Source: Sporodiniella umbellata (taxonomy: Eukaryota; Mucoromycota; Mucoromycetes; Mucorales; Rhizopodaceae). From it: 64,000 bases of DNA. Positions 23,069 through 36,300 of the stretch are shown here, one piece after another; the stretch's first letter is position 1, and every line of letters begins with the position of its first letter. The position numbers and the translations under genes are program-made. The stretch is from positions 35,188 through 99,187 of the forward strand of contig JAIXMR010000104.1 of NCBI GenBank assembly GCA_025677835.1. The letters are read 5' to 3'. The notes below the pieces were generated by a model, which had not been told where the DNA came from, made no database searches, and saw nothing but the letters and a program-made list of their open reading frames with translations.

Positions 23069-24854
23069 TTGAATAACTTTCAGAAGAAAATGGGACCGGG
23101 GACGAAAAAAAAATTATCCAAGACTGAGCAAACGATCCAATAAGAAGTTAGGAGAGTGAAACTTTTTTTTCTTTGGTTTTTGAAAACGACGCTTGATTTA
23201 AAACAAGCATTTGATATCTGCTCCTCATAGCTACTTTCTGAATGAAAACGTATTGTTACGAAAAAAAAGAAATAAAAACTGAAAGAAAAAAACAGTTTTT
23301 GGCCATCGATACTCCCTCTCTGAATTCACGCCCCTTTCTTTTCACAGGTAGGATTTTACGCCGCTAAATAAAATTATATTAATGCATTTTGAACTGTTAA
23401 TATAAGCGTATACTTTAAATATAAGTGTATACTTTAAGCTATCGTCGTGTAAAGAGTGGCGATTACACAAAGATCGATCATATATGTCATACGCTACTTA
23501 GAGCAAGTAAAAGCGTATAAAAGCGAGGAGCTTGTATCGTACAGACTGCATCTTTGGCACATACATCCCAATCAAAGAACTTGAAGAAAAGTCCACGATG
23601 CTACGTAGACGAACTTCACAGATAGCAAATTCTTGAAATTTATGTACGTAAATGAATGTAAATGCTAAGCGATAGAGGCTACTATTCAAAAAACGTAACA
23701 TAAAGATATAGGCATATTGATGTGAACTTCAACTTGAGCATTTTCCTAAAAACTAGCGTAAAATGAGTTGTCTCCAACTGAAATGTCACACTTGCAAAAC
23801 AAAAAATGAAAAAAAAAAAAAAAAAAAAAACAGAAATATGTTACACAAAGAGATATAACGTTACCTCTAAGCACTCAAAATAATGGGGTTTCCGCTTTTT
23901 TTAAAAGCCTTTCACGATTCTTTATTACCAGCATCTTTTTTTTTTTAAAAAAAAAAAGTAAAGCTTTCTGATTGAAAAACACATCCTAAAGCGTACAAAA
24001 CCAATTAACCTTCTTCCTCTACTAAAGTTTGAATTTATCGGGTGAATACACGAAACGTTTTTTGATTACTAAACTTATTAAGATTGGTAGCCTGTTTTTT
24101 AACACCATGCGAGCTGTATTAAAAAAATGTGTGCGACGAATAAAACGAAATGTAAAGTCATCCAACACGGAAAACCTTCTCAAGTATTTGGGAAGTTTTG
24201 TAAGGTAGCACATACCTTTTTTAGTCACATCCAGCGATACATAGTCTCGAAAATGGAGAAAACTTTACTAAAAAGACTTTAAAAATCGCTTAATCCTTTT
24301 CTAGTTAACTACTTTAAGAATCTAAGCTAGTAACTGAAAGAAAGTGAGATTCTTAACGCAATAGTTTTTCATTATCTGATCTTAAGATGTCATAAGGTTT
24401 CTTGAAAGCCCTTACAAAAGCACGTTCATGAAAATATGAATCGCCTTTTACAAAAGAGTCCAGATTGTTGGCAACGGTTTATGAAACTACATTCGAATTT
24501 CAGGTTACACGCCAGCATCAGAACGTAAGAAACCTCTATTTTGGGCACCATATAATCTGATGGTAAAAAAAAGATAATATTATCTCATCATCGTTTAGAT
24601 TGTGTCGAATGTTGAATCTAGGTAGCCTGGGGTGCATCCGATGTTTGTCTTTTTTCCTTATCAAAAATGAGGGCAGATTGCCTAACATTTTTCCTCTTTA
24701 AAAAAATCAGAAAGCGTAATAGATCTTTTTTTTAGGTTGTCGATCAGATAAAGTAAAAAGATCAGATGGTTACACCGTGTTACCAGACCTGTGTGCATCT
24801 ATACATTTAAAGGGAAAAACTCTTTTTTTCCCTTTTTTTGTTTCTTTGAACAAA
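23069..24854. other. Divergent intergenic region (prohibitin-2 / MFS transporter)
   Basis: About 1.8 kb, AT-rich. It contains an imperfect 19-base direct repeat (unit AATATAAGYGTATACTTTA, two copies at about 23399-23436), A23 near 23809-23831 and a T11A11 palindrome at 23936-23957. A minus-strand open frame at 23498-23701 has fairly normal composition but no recognisable product and is not called. Confidence 0.5.
23399..23436. repeat. Imperfect 19-base tandem duplication
   Basis: Two copies of AATATAAGYGTATACTTTA, period 19, differing by one C/T transition, about 330 bases upstream of the prohibitin-2 start. The unit contains the palindrome GTATAC. The role is unknown. Confidence 0.6.
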
Positions 24855-26520
24855 ATGGCTTATCAAACAGCAAGCACAGAGGAAGTGCTTACTACTAGTG
24901 AGAAGAAATGGTCCACGAATGATTCTGAAAAAGAAGAAAGGGACTTTGATGAAAACCAAGTTGGGGGAGACACAGCCTTGGCAAACGCTCCCTGGAAATA
25001 CAAACTAATTGCTCTTGTTACAGCACTATGTTTTCCAAGTAAAAAAGAAAAGAAACGAAAAACTTGTTGCTAAATACTATTAAAAGTTGGCTCCCACTTT
25101 TCGCAAAGTGCTCTCAGTGCTATGAAAGCCCAAATTAAAACGGTAAGAACAAGAACTCAAAAGAAACTATGCTTATAAATTTTAGAACCTCCATATCAAC
25201 AACACGCAATATGGTGTTATTTCTTCTTCTGTCTCTATAATTAATACAATTTTCCCTATTCTTGGTGGTATATTTGTAGATGTATTCGGATCCGTTTGGG
25301 GTACACTTGCAGTAAACTTTGTTGTTATCGTTGGCAGTTTGCTTACAGCCATAGCTGCAAAATATCAATCTTTTGGATTAATGGTTGCCGGTCGTGTCAT
25401 TTTTGGTATTGGTTCTGGTCTAATTGTGACAATGCAAGAGTCTATCCTGTCAAAATGGTTTCGTACTCAAAACTTGGCCATTGCCATTGGTCTTCAACTT
25501 TCCATTAGTCGACTCGCTACCTTTTTAGGTACCCTTGTAGCCAACCCCATTGCTAAAAAAACAGGAGACTGGGTATGGGCATTTTGGCTTTCTTTCATCA
25601 TCTGTGGCTTCTCTATTCTTATGAACATAATATATGCTATTACAGTGCGCCATTTACGCAACGACTCAAAGATGTTATCAAAGCAAGAGATCAATCAATT
25701 AAAGACACGCAAAAAGTTCGATTGGAAAGCTATTCTTAAATTCCCTGCAATTTATTGGCAAATATTGTTAATAGAATTTATCTTTGCTGCTGTATGGTCC
25801 GCTTTCCAAACTATTAACACAGAACTCGTTCAAGTCCGCTTCAATAGCACAGGCATATTGGCAGGCTATACTGCCAGTGCCTCTCAGACCGTACCTATTG
25901 TTGCCACGCCTATACTTGGTGTTTTCATGGACGTATTCGGTGGTCGCGTTACTATTTTGCTTGCCTCTGCACTTTTCTTGATTTTGAGTTTTGGTCTTCT
26001 TGGATGGGCTTATATTTCTGCAGTAGTCGGCATGGTGTTCTACAGTATCTCCCTTGCATTTGGTCCAATCAGTATGATTACTTCTATTGGTATGGTTCTT
26101 CCCTCAGACTACATTGGTACTGGCTTGGGCATGTATAAAAGTGCAAACAACGTTGGCACTAGTATCTTGGATATCGTAGTAGGAGTTATTCAAGATCATA
26201 CAAAGGGTGGTGCCTACACAGGTGTTATGATTCTATTTTTGGTGCTTGCTTGTGTTGGCTTTGTGCTTATCTGTGGTTTGTGGGTCTCTCAATACTTTGT
26301 TTTAGACAATTTGCTAGAAGCTAGACGTAACAAACGCATGACACTGATGAAAGAAAGAAATCAACAAGAAATCGATCGTAAAGCTCAAGGCGAAGACGCT
26401 TTTGAAGACAACAGTATAAAATGGATAAACTGGATTTATCTGGGTCTGTTCGTCAGTGCCATTATCGTCGCTTGGGTTTTATTTTTTGTATATGCCGCGG
26501 GTGGTGGTGTGGCTGTTTAA
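24855..26520 (+). CDS. Major facilitator superfamily transporter, MFSD1-like
   Basis: Twelve-helix MFS carrier; closest in feel to the MFSD1 branch, whose animal members are lysosomal. Substrate unknown. Exons: 24855-25038, 25087-25142, 25186-26520 (524 aa). A hydrophilic acidic N-terminus of about 50 residues precedes helix 1 (KYKLIALVTALCFPIGSHFS). Landmarks are SALSAMKAQIKTNLHINNTQ, GGIFVDVFGSVWGTLAVNFV (the MFS loop 2-3 region), GRVIFGIGSGLIVTMQESIL, LAIAIGLQLSISRLATFLG and GVFMDVFGGRVTILLASALF (second-half signature). The C-terminal cytosolic segment is Lys/Glu-rich before a last hydrophobic helix. Splicing is required to build helix 1-2; phases match. No family name beyond MFS is certain. 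Confidence 0.88.
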
Positions 26521-28860
26521 TATTGTCTTGGCACTCATTTAGGAATACAATAATTATAATAATATAGGCAGTCTACCCTTAATTGGACATTTTTTTGAAA
26601 AAAAAAGCCTTGGAAACTTAACTATTTATTTTTTTTATTTATATAAGTATAACCTTTGTCGGCTTATTGAGCTTCATTTGGTCAGTTTTCGGATCAGATA
26701 GATTGATTATCCTAGTTTAATTTTGAAAACGCTCAAAGCGAAAGTGTCTTTTTTTTTTTTTATAAAACTTAGTACTTCACAAGCAAGTGGCTCTCTCAGT
26801 CGTTATAGACCAACCGAGTCAATTTTATTTGGAGAGAGTATAAAAAACCAATGAGCTATATAACTAAAACTTTGAAGGACCCTGAGTGTTTTTTTCTAAA
26901 AAAAAAAAAAAAAAAACTAGTAATTTAATTATAAAAACCTCTTCACTATATAAATTGCTCATACCTAGCTGGTATGTATTTCTTTTTAAGGCATATCTAC
27001 GCCTATATTTTCTTGAGGCCTATCAATAGGTTAAACATTATGTATATCCAAAAACTTAGTCTTAGATATATACCAAAACCACCAAGTCATGTAGTTCTAA
27101 ATATTCCAAACAAAAAAAAAAAAAAAAAAAAAAAGCGATACAAAGCCCCCAAAGCTGAAACAGAACTGTCTAAGGTCTTTGAAAACAAAAGCAAGAAGTG
27201 AAAGGCATAAATTAGAACTTTGCGAGCTGATCCGCTTATGCTATAGCAAAATACAGAGCGAGATTTAAAGGTTCAAATCAATGCCTTGAAAAGACTATTG
27301 ACATGTTACGTATAGATATAAACTTACCAACAACTCCAATTTGATATCCCTAAATATACAAGAGAGAGTTTTGTTTTTTACTTAGACAATTAAAACCAGC
27401 GTTGAGCCTTGTTAACGAGAGTTTTACTTCTCTTCAGCGTTTCAATTTACCGCGACACATTTAAAGCGCTAGACTGAAGCCTCAAAAGTATGTTGAACTT
27501 TTAAAAGATAAGTACACTTACGGAAAAGATTTCAAGAAAAATATGATAAAAAAATCAATAAAGCAATCAGGCCATTGCATGCCTTTCATATGAGTGATGG
27601 TGTTTTTTTTTAAAAAAAAAGCAAATTGAATTAGTAGAAGGCTTTTTTTGAAGACTGCTCTAAATACTAGGTATGTTCGAAATAAGCTCTTGCCTTTCTA
27701 TCTGAATTTCTTCGTATACAATTGTGTACTTTTGTTTATGGCTAATTTTATTTGTATAGTGCGGTTAATATCTTTACATATTATTTAAAGCTCTGACATG
27801 AGGGCACCAACATAGATGTGTTTCCCAGTACATTTGTTTTTTCGGAGAAGAACAAAATACTCATCTATCTTCTCTCAGTTCAATGTGCTCCATATATCTA
27901 TTTTACTTTGAATACAAACTTGGCGTCATAAATTTAGTAACATTGACAGAAAGTATATCGGTGCCTCTCTTTCCGAAGTAGGATAAAGTATAACTTCTCT
28001 TACAGAAGGTTCTCATTCGCTTATATTTTAAAATATAGAAGGTATTTGATTAGCCTTTATCTGAAAAAAAAAAAATACAAAAAGCAGTTGCTTATACTTT
28101 AAATGAGAAAGTGTGTTCTTTTTCCAAGCCTATTATTCGCTTCAATGTGCTGTTTTAACTGTTTCCGTTGCTTTTTTTCTTTGCTTCATTTGGACACTAT
28201 TTTTTTTTTCCCACTCTGATTTATTTTAACAAGTTGTACTTAAATCTCAGCGCGCACTTCTGTTTTATATATCTGTAGGATTTTTTATAGGGCCTTCAGG
28301 AGCTGAACACCAAGTACCTTTGTACTCTCTCACTGGACATAGGGAATCTTAAAGAAGCCTTTGGTTACACTACTTTTTTTTTGCGAAAAAGTCCTCCATT
28401 TTTCAAATAAAAGCCTTCGTTTTATCTATGCTTATGTAAAAATAATAATAAATACTAAAGACCTGTAAATTAATAGATTACTTTTATTTTAGCTAAGTAA
28501 GGTGTATTAGACTGCATTTTGATCTTGACTTTTTTTTTCCTCTCTAAAAAACCAAAAAAAAACGTGGCAGCCATTCTGTTTAGTCAAATGACAATTGTAA
28601 GAGACAACAGAGTAAAAGCAGTAATTAACTGAGTTTTATTTAATAATATATGTCTTCAGTAGTACAACTTCTACAACAGTGCAATACACATAAAACCTAT
28701 CCAATAATAAAAAAGTCTATAAATATGTTTATTGGCTTCAGCTGAAGTCTGGTTTTAATTAGGGAGAAATAATTTACATACAAATCGTCGAGAAAAGAAA
28801 GGAGATATACATAGTACAAAATTATTAGAATATATATGAAAAGAGTGAATTGAGAACTGT
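26521..28860. other. Gene-poor convergent region
   Basis: About 2.3 kb between the transporter and MHYT gene ends. It contains A18 (26899-26917), A22 (27113-27134) and a T9A9 palindrome at 27603-27620. No tRNA or protein gene was recognised. Confidence 0.5.
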
Positions 28861-31618
28861 CTAGATATTGTTGTGTATAATTTTTTCGACGAGGTCTTCC
28901 AACCATAAGAATCTACTTTGAATAGGCAGTACTGTCCACGGCATTTGAAGTACGGATAACTCTGTCTGGAAAGCAGTTGAGGTCCCCGACAGTCTTTTGC
29001 GCTTGCTACGTGGAGGTGGAGGAAGTGAAAACTGATTGCTGATAGAGGATGGCGATCCAGCTTCTTCGGTTTTTGCGACACTAGTTGTCTCATTCTGTTT
29101 CAATATAGGGTCTACTGTTTCTACTTGTCGATACATCTGTTGTTGAATATTGTAGTGTTGAGGCTGGTGGTCGCGTTGGTAAACACTGGACGCTTGTTCT
29201 GATAAATGACCACTTACTAACCTAAAAAGGGGAAGCGGTATACACTTGAAAGGCTCTCGAAATGTACGATTAACAGCGTTTTCCGATCCAGGGGTCTTTA
29301 CCAAGATCGTAAAAGCAATAAGTTGACAAGGACTAGCAGTAACGGCAAATGCTGGAACGTCGATCACTGCTGTATGTAACACAGACGATTGATAGAGCGA
29401 TTTGCTAAACATACCAAGCTCAAGTAACTGATTGGATGCTTGTTCGAGGGCCGTTGTTAATCGATTGGTTGGCGAGGTTTTTGTGAGACGTGCCATTTCA
29501 AGTAGAGTACTTCCCTGCAAAACGCTGTTGATAAATTCAACCTCAATCTTTTCCAACGCGCCGGAGCCGTCCAGAACAACTTGCGTAAAAGGGACTGTGT
29601 GCCTTTCGGTTTTGTTTACTAAAATGCTAAAGTCGTTTCCCTCTTGTATAAGAACGAAAGCGCCTAGACAAACAGGCCTTTTGGTTTCTGCTAGTTCATA
29701 TCTTAAAGATTCTGAGGAATTTGCGAATTGAAAAATATCCAAAAAGCATTGTCTCATATATTCAGCAGGTACACGTAACTTTTCAGCCATCGTTTTGGAA
29801 ATGAACATTGATTCGGAAAATCGGTAACCTTGTGATAAGAGTTTGGAAACGTCCTTATCTTCTGTCAACTGACGTGCTAAAAATATATGTGCGTCCTCGC
29901 CATCAGAATCTTCAACCGACAATCGAAGAGATTCAATAGATACAACGATGGTACTAGAAGAAGGTCTTCGACTTCTTTCTGGTTTTTCTGTGTTATCGTT
30001 ATATTCCTTTTTGGGCCAAGTTTTAAATTTAAGCGCCATATCTTCTTTTATGTCTGTTGTTGAAACGGCTTCACTGAAGTTTTCGTTGCAGAGTTGGTCG
30101 CTTTGCTCATGAAAATCTTTAGTGACAGATCTTTTCAACATCTTTGTTCCCTTTTGCATCAAGGTAGATTTTGCAATAGAGTCTGTAGTAACTACAATGT
30201 CGCTCAAAATACCAAGCTCATGTGGCATTCCAAAACCTAGCTCGCGTTGTAAATTTCGAACAGCGTCTGCATATTGAAGCCCAATGCGGTCAAACAATGC
30301 TGCTGACACATCTGATATGCGAGAAGATCTTCTGTTGCTTGAGCGCGGCGTCTGAGGCGAGATCTGGGCTATTGTTGCTTCATATAAGCGAAGAAATAAT
30401 GGATGGCTTGTGCTAAAACCTTTGGTTGAATCCTAATTAATGTACACGCATCAGATAATGTCTATAAATGTATGCAGATTTATTTAATCTTACATGATCA
30501 TTCAAATCGTGAACGATCTCTTCCATTGGTACAGTTCCGTCTACTTTCACAAGTACGCGACCTGCTTTGTCGAATAATATACAATCCAAGATCAATCTCT
30601 TATTTTTGTTCTTTCTGTAGTTGTTAGCCATATTCGCCTTCACACTGGCATACAAAAGACCAACACAGGAAACAATAGTAACAGCACAAATAGTACCGAT
30701 TAAAGCTGCAGTGCTTACTTTGGGTGTTGGAGGAGGAGTTGTTCCTGAAGGCAAGTAAAATTCGGTTCCTACTAATGCGGTATAATGCATTCCTTTTCGA
30801 TAAAAAAAAAAGGGTGAGTCCCAAATTTTCGTACCGGTTTTTTAAATTTACCACAAACGGCAATTGCCATCAACATGGCACATCCTAATCTCTTGTACCA
30901 CAAATTCATCCAGTTTTCTCGTAATTTGAAAAAGATAAAAAGGGCAACAGTAACGGCAACACAGGCAATGACAGCAGCACCAATAACATAAGCAGTTTTG
31001 TACACAATGATAAAGTAATCAATAGCAAATTGTCCTGAGAGCCAAAAAAAAAAAAAAAAGTTAATGAATTTTCGACTGTTTCCGAATAAGACTTACCGAC
31101 GTAGTGCATACAAACAACACCCAGCTATAAATGAAAAACTGTATTCAGTAGAGGTTTTTTTAGAGAAAAAGGGATCCATCTTACCCCAGTGAATATACCA
31201 CTTGGTATAATACGGATAAGTCGTGCTTGTTCTGTTACTCCAACGAATGTAAACGAAGCAAACATACAGGCGATTGATACTACTAAACTAGCGAAGGTGT
31301 ACCCAGACTTATAAAAAAGCTGATAAGACTCATCGTTGACCCAAAGAGTCATACTGTTGTTGCCAATGAAATGCATAGACCAGATAGCCACTGCCCCCAT
31401 TATAAAAGCTGATGCAGCTAAAATAAACCTGAAAAAAAAACGCGAATGAAAAAAAGTTCGCAAAAGCTGCATTGTTCGTATTACCAATTGTACGTGCCGT
31501 GAATGTGAGTTCTTCTGGTCAAAAGCTCAAGAGTTGTTTGAGCCCCAATTACTGAAATTAGATAACTGAGGAATATAATTCCCCCATTGTACTGCTGTGT
31601 TGCGGAAACAAGCTGCAT
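28861..31618 (-). CDS. MHYT-domain membrane sensor-like protein
   Basis: Six exons (minus): 31485-31618, 31185-31428, 31097-31124, 30852-31034, 30494-30792, 28861-30432 (819 aa, all phases consistent). The N-terminal half has about seven hydrophobic helices and three MHYT repeats: WSMHFIGNNS, VCMHYVGQFA and CGMHYTALVG. In bacteria this domain is proposed to bind copper and sense oxygen, CO or NO. A helix (AALIGTICAVTIVSCVGLLY) leads to a cytosolic half of about 550 residues with no recognised domain. That half has a basic stretch and a Ser-rich acidic segment, then two conserved-looking blocks (LRVPAEYMRQCFLDIFQFA; RPVCLGAFVLIQEGNDFSIL) and a basic PPPPRSKRKRL motif. No kinase, GGDEF or EAL module is present. 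The MQLVS start is the first Met in frame; an earlier exon cannot be excluded. Confidence 0.86.
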
Positions 31619-32113
31619 TACAGCGAAAAAAAAAAAAAAAAAAAGGGAGGGGGAGAGGAATAAAAGAGAAAAAGACAGATAGTAACAAAAAAAAAAAATA
31701 AGGATAATGAATCGTTCCTTTCGAATGAAATAAAAAAGTTTTTTTTATTAAATTGCCGCAAAAGAGAGAATGGTATAGAAAAAAAGTCAGCTTAAACATC
31801 TATAACGGGATGTTTCACTCTATATGAATCTTTTTTACTTATGAAAATATACCGTCGTATCAATTGATTACCCTATTAAAAAAAGGCTTTGTAATACTTG
31901 TGTTAAGAATAAAAGAAAGCGACCCTTTTGCGACAATAATAAGATGTTCTGATAAAGCAACTTCTTTTGCAGCTCTCTACACGTCTTTTTTTAAATCTAT
32001 ATCGGCTTTGAAACACTACATGCATTCTATGACCTAGTTAATTAAAAAAAAGAATCGAAAGGTAAAAATATATACATTTGGTGTTACACACATCAACAAT
32101 AAAAAGCATTTTA
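31619..32113. other. Intergenic upstream of the MHYT gene
   Basis: Contains A18 immediately upstream of the MHYT start codon (31625-31644) and more A runs. It ends at the left edge of the inverted-repeat element. No gene was seen. Confidence 0.5.
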
Positions 32114-32194
32114 CCATATTTTACTTGATCTTCGGACCTGTACGAAACATAGCGGATTTCTATGTTTTCGGGAGGAGTTGTCTTATTTCAGATG
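32114..32194 (+). repeat. Left terminal inverted repeat (81 bases)
   Basis: Begins CCATATTTT and ends ATTTCAGATG. It pairs with 33243-33323 in inverse orientation. Confidence 0.85.
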
Positions 32195-33242
32195 TGGTGC
32201 TTTTATTTTCAGATATTCTTTCTCTTTTTTTTTAGAGAACTCTTTTCTCAATATACATCGTACTCTTATCGTTCAAAAAATTGTAATGGGCGAAACTTTG
32301 ATAACGCGTTACGATAAGAGTTATTGTAGTTTTTGTGTCCACAATGCCACAGCTAGCTAGAAACGTGCACAAGATAACAGTTTTATTAACAAATACCAAT
32401 TCGACAATAAATATTAAAGCAAATCTTATGTTATTTCAGCGTTACAAACCTGCGCCCAGTGTTTATCCAAAAGTGTTATAGCCAGTTAGGTATCAATTTC
32501 TGTCTATTAAATGGCGACTTAGCGTTTTTGTCTCAACTACGATATGCTGGCACGCAGCTGGTCGCTGGTATGATTTCTATGAACAAAAACAACGAAACCG
32601 TGCTCGTCAAAACCAGAAGAATTTGTGGAATTCAGTGTTCTCCTGACTTCCGTCGAGAATTTTTTTATAAACAAAAAAGAAAAACTAGTATCCTCATCTT
32701 TACTACTTATCATCATCAAACAATTATTAAGAGTTGGTTGCTCAGGCAAAAAAAAAGGAACAGAAGCTTGGGTGAACACAGCTATGAAAGAATAGGATGG
32801 TTTCAAGAGTCTATTTGTTATCTCAAGACAGTATACCTTACAGCTAAAGCTGTGAGCAAGAGCGAGACGGATTACCAGGACAACGGGAAGAGTAAGAATA
32901 AAAAAAACGCAATTGGAATGCAGGCGAATAATTTTTCGCAGTAAGAAAAACCTTTGGACCTTGGTTATTCATTTTCAAAAACATTTTTTTATGTGCCTAT
33001 GCTTGTTATAAACCATTCTAAAAAAGCTGTGCGCCATCTTATAATGACACTCTATTGTATCGACTGTCTAGATATTTATGAAGTGAAGAAACAATTTTTT
33101 TAAAATCTCTCAGTACCGAACGCTTTAATACTTTGCCGGCTTAATTTATCAAGTATCCGATTTTCAAGAATCCTTCAATGTTTTTTTTTTAGCGAAAAAG
33201 GTGTAGTATGTATTAAGAAAAGAGAAAACCAAATGACAACTT

Positions 33243-33323
33243 CATCTGAAATGAGATAACTCCTCCCGAAAATATAGAAATCCGTTATGTTTTGTACAGG
33301 TCCGAAGATCAAGCAAAATATGG
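33243..33323 (-). repeat. Right terminal inverted repeat (81 bases)
   Basis: Reverse complement of the left arm with six transitions and no gaps. Confidence 0.85.
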
Positions 33324-36300
33324 TATTATAGGAATTTTAGTTTCCGTCGGATCGTGTTGATCAACTACATCTGAGAAAAAGCAGTAAGCTGATGATGCAT
33401 TCAAGTATTTTGTGTCACTCCAAAAACCACCAATCTGGAGTTTGTCCTATCACCAAATATAAATAGAATGTAAAGGAGTTCTCTAGTGTTCGAGTGTAAA
33501 AAACTATAAATGTTGTACAAATGCTACTAGCTGTGTTTGATATTACTTTTTTGATGAAAAACCAGTCTTATTGTTAAGACCTCATAAAATGTTACATTTT
33601 TACAAAAAAAAAAAGCGTTGGTGTAACAATGTATAAAAACCAACAGCTAGAATTTTAGACAAACATTTGAGAAAAGTAGCAAAATAAAACCAAGATTTTT
33701 CTTTTGATAAGTTTATGTATATTTGAGCAGGACTGGCCTTTGATTTTATCTGTTCGTGGTAGCAAACGATTATTCATCACATGTTTAGAGAAACGTCTGA
33801 GGCGTATCGTCAGACTACTTTCAGGATGGATAGAGCATCCAACTCGAACTGAATAGTATTCTAAAAGCGGCTTTTGTGTGCTAGTGTAATATAATTGCTA
33901 AATTGTTTGTGTAAAATTTCAAGTGTTGGTTGAAAACCAATGTGCACTCATCTGTATAATCATCTTATTTTATTAAAAGCACATAATAACGAGTGAACTT
34001 TCTTGTTTCACTTTTAAGTCAAATGCAATTATGTTTCTATTTATTTGTATGCATATAAATAGAGATAACTAGAGTCAGTGGCTCCTTCAATTGACTCAAT
34101 TACAACCTAATACTACAGCAGTTAAAAAATCAAAAAGCCCAGCAAACGTTCTGGAGCTTCAAACAACAGACTCAGACAGGCTAACTATAATAAAATAACC
34201 AAAAAAAAAAAAAACATAAGCCGAAAGACACTCGAAAAAATAGATGTATTTTTATTACCTTATACAATACTATCGCCTTTACATATACATGTACATGCAA
34301 AAATAAAGAAAAAAGCTTCCAAACTTTTTAAAACACTTTTAATTTACAGAACTATAGAAAAAACGCATGGCTTTTGGCTTGAACAGGCAAAATAAGCTAG
34401 CAGTCAAAAGCTCGTTCTTTTTTTAGAAAGGAAAACATATAGATAAAATATAGTATCTATTTAAGTTTGTTTGTTTGGGATAATATAAGCCAAAATGTCA
34501 GCTAAGTGAACTCTTCTACACAAATACGTTTTTAGGGGTTTGACATATAGAGCATTATAAGTGCTATATTCCGTAATAAACCGAATTAGAGCTGTTCTGA
34601 GTCTGAATATTTTTATCTGTTTGTAGCGTGGCCTAATATGATGTGTGAAGTTACATCGAAAAAACTGTACCACCTGTACAAAAAAGGCATTTTCGCTTGG
34701 CTTCTTTCTAAAGAAGAAAATGGTCTACTAGCTTTAGCTTTGGCCTTTGATCTGAAACATTGCTTTGTTTCAAAAATGCTTTTATTCATTCAAGTCAGCA
34801 AGTAACACTAAGTAAGGAGTGTAGTGGGTGTAGACATACACTTTGAGATACACTTCGTATCAATAGACTGTAAATTGGTTAAACAATTTTTTTTTTCTAT
34901 CCCGTTATTAATAGAAAGCAGACTGTTATTTCGATGACTAAAAAAATACCAACGCAACTCAGAAATAGTCAAAGATGAGAGCTTGCTATATTAAATGAAA
35001 TTTATATGTTTTTTGACAGCCTGCAAAATTGTGTACCAAGTCGATCCAGAACAGGCATCCGCTTCTCAAAGAGTCGTAGTTGTAGCAAGTGCTGTTATTC
35101 AACAAAACCAATTGTAGCGTAGTTTTTCAAATAGTAAGTCTTTATATCAAGATACAGTACAAACGAGTATCGCAAAAATATGAAAAGTAGCCGTTGTACA
35201 AGCACTTTCCAACGGAGTCTGGTCTAATGAATTAAAATTTATGAATTTTAGAAATGTTTTAGTATATTTACATAATTTGCCTGTAGTTGCTTTATACCCT
35301 GTGGCTAATTTAAACTGTTTTTAGTGTACTCTTAGCAATGGAGTACACAAATCTCTAAATAAAAAAAAAACTTTCTCCAATGCTACTTCAGGCAACATTT
35401 AGTCTATAACAACACAGCGTTACAATGTTTCATTACATGCATGTTGTCTAACTAAATCGTGCACTTATTAGGATTTAATATGCTACAAAGTTAAAGAAAC
35501 ATCTTATGATCTTTTTTTTACATAAAATTTCGACTTCTAGACTACTGCCTTAATTAAATACTTATTTTATAAAAAGTATGCAGACATATTAACTTTAAAG
35601 TAAGTCTTATGCACAAACCGCGTTTTTATGCCCTAATTAAATCTGTGACAGCTTGCTCTATTGATGCTTGCAAAGCCTGTAGGTTTAGGCTCTACTAAAA
35701 TGAAAGCAAGGCCCATCTCTCTAAAAAACGTTTACAAGTGCTGTTAATACATTATGCTGCTTTTAAAGCCTGTCTATGTTTTCAGAAGAAAATAACGTTA
35801 AATCAAAAGCTTCTTATAAAATTCAAGTTGATGGGTTTAAATCGATACCTGATTGTGTGTAAACTAGAAAAAAGGAACAAATACATATTGCTATACTTTG
35901 ACAGCCGTCCAAATTTCAAGTCAATAGAGACACAAAAATTGAAACCGTCTTACAGACATTTTGAAAAAACTATGACCTGATTTTTTTCGTAAAAGCATAA
36001 CTTTATGTTCCGCTTTACCAACGCATAAAGGTCGTTTTCTTTTTTTTTTTTTTTAAGAAAAAGCAAGTTTGCCAAAACGATATTCGCGCAAAAAAAGCGA
36101 AGCTTTTCTGTCATCGAAAATATTGATTTTGCGTAATCTTGAATTCGGTTCTTTAGATGCAATATATAAAAGTCGCGTTTTTTTTATTTGAGTAATAGCA
36201 ATTGAAACTTAAATTGGCCGGAAAGCCAATAACAAGATACACAAGCACTTTCTGGTTTAGGAGCTCGAGGGAATCAGTCTCTCTAATAAGTTGCACATGA

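Larger units (their letters stand above)
32114..33323. mobile_element. Non-autonomous or decayed DNA transposon with 81-base terminal inverted repeats
   Basis: The left end 32114-32194 and the reverse complement of the right end 33243-33323 are the same length and match at 75 of 81 positions; all six differences are transitions. The repeat begins CCATATTTT and both ends are flanked by TA (32112-32113, 33324-33325), consistent with a TA target duplication as made by Tc1/mariner-type elements. The interior is about 1.05 kb and AT-rich. The longest internal frame (32459-32944 plus) has no recognisable transposase motif. It is therefore probably a MITE-like or badly decayed copy. The long arms also recall MULEs, but those make 8-11 base duplications, which I do not see. 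Confidence 0.78.

Noticed and set aside
27270..27279. GGTTCAAATC, resembling a tRNA B box
   Set aside because: No A box at the right distance and no cloverleaf arms can be drawn. No tRNA was found anywhere in the window.
32459..32944. 161-residue frame inside the inverted-repeat element as a transposase
   Set aside because: No DDE/D spacing, helix-turn-helix or zinc motif could be seen, and other frames are equally broken.
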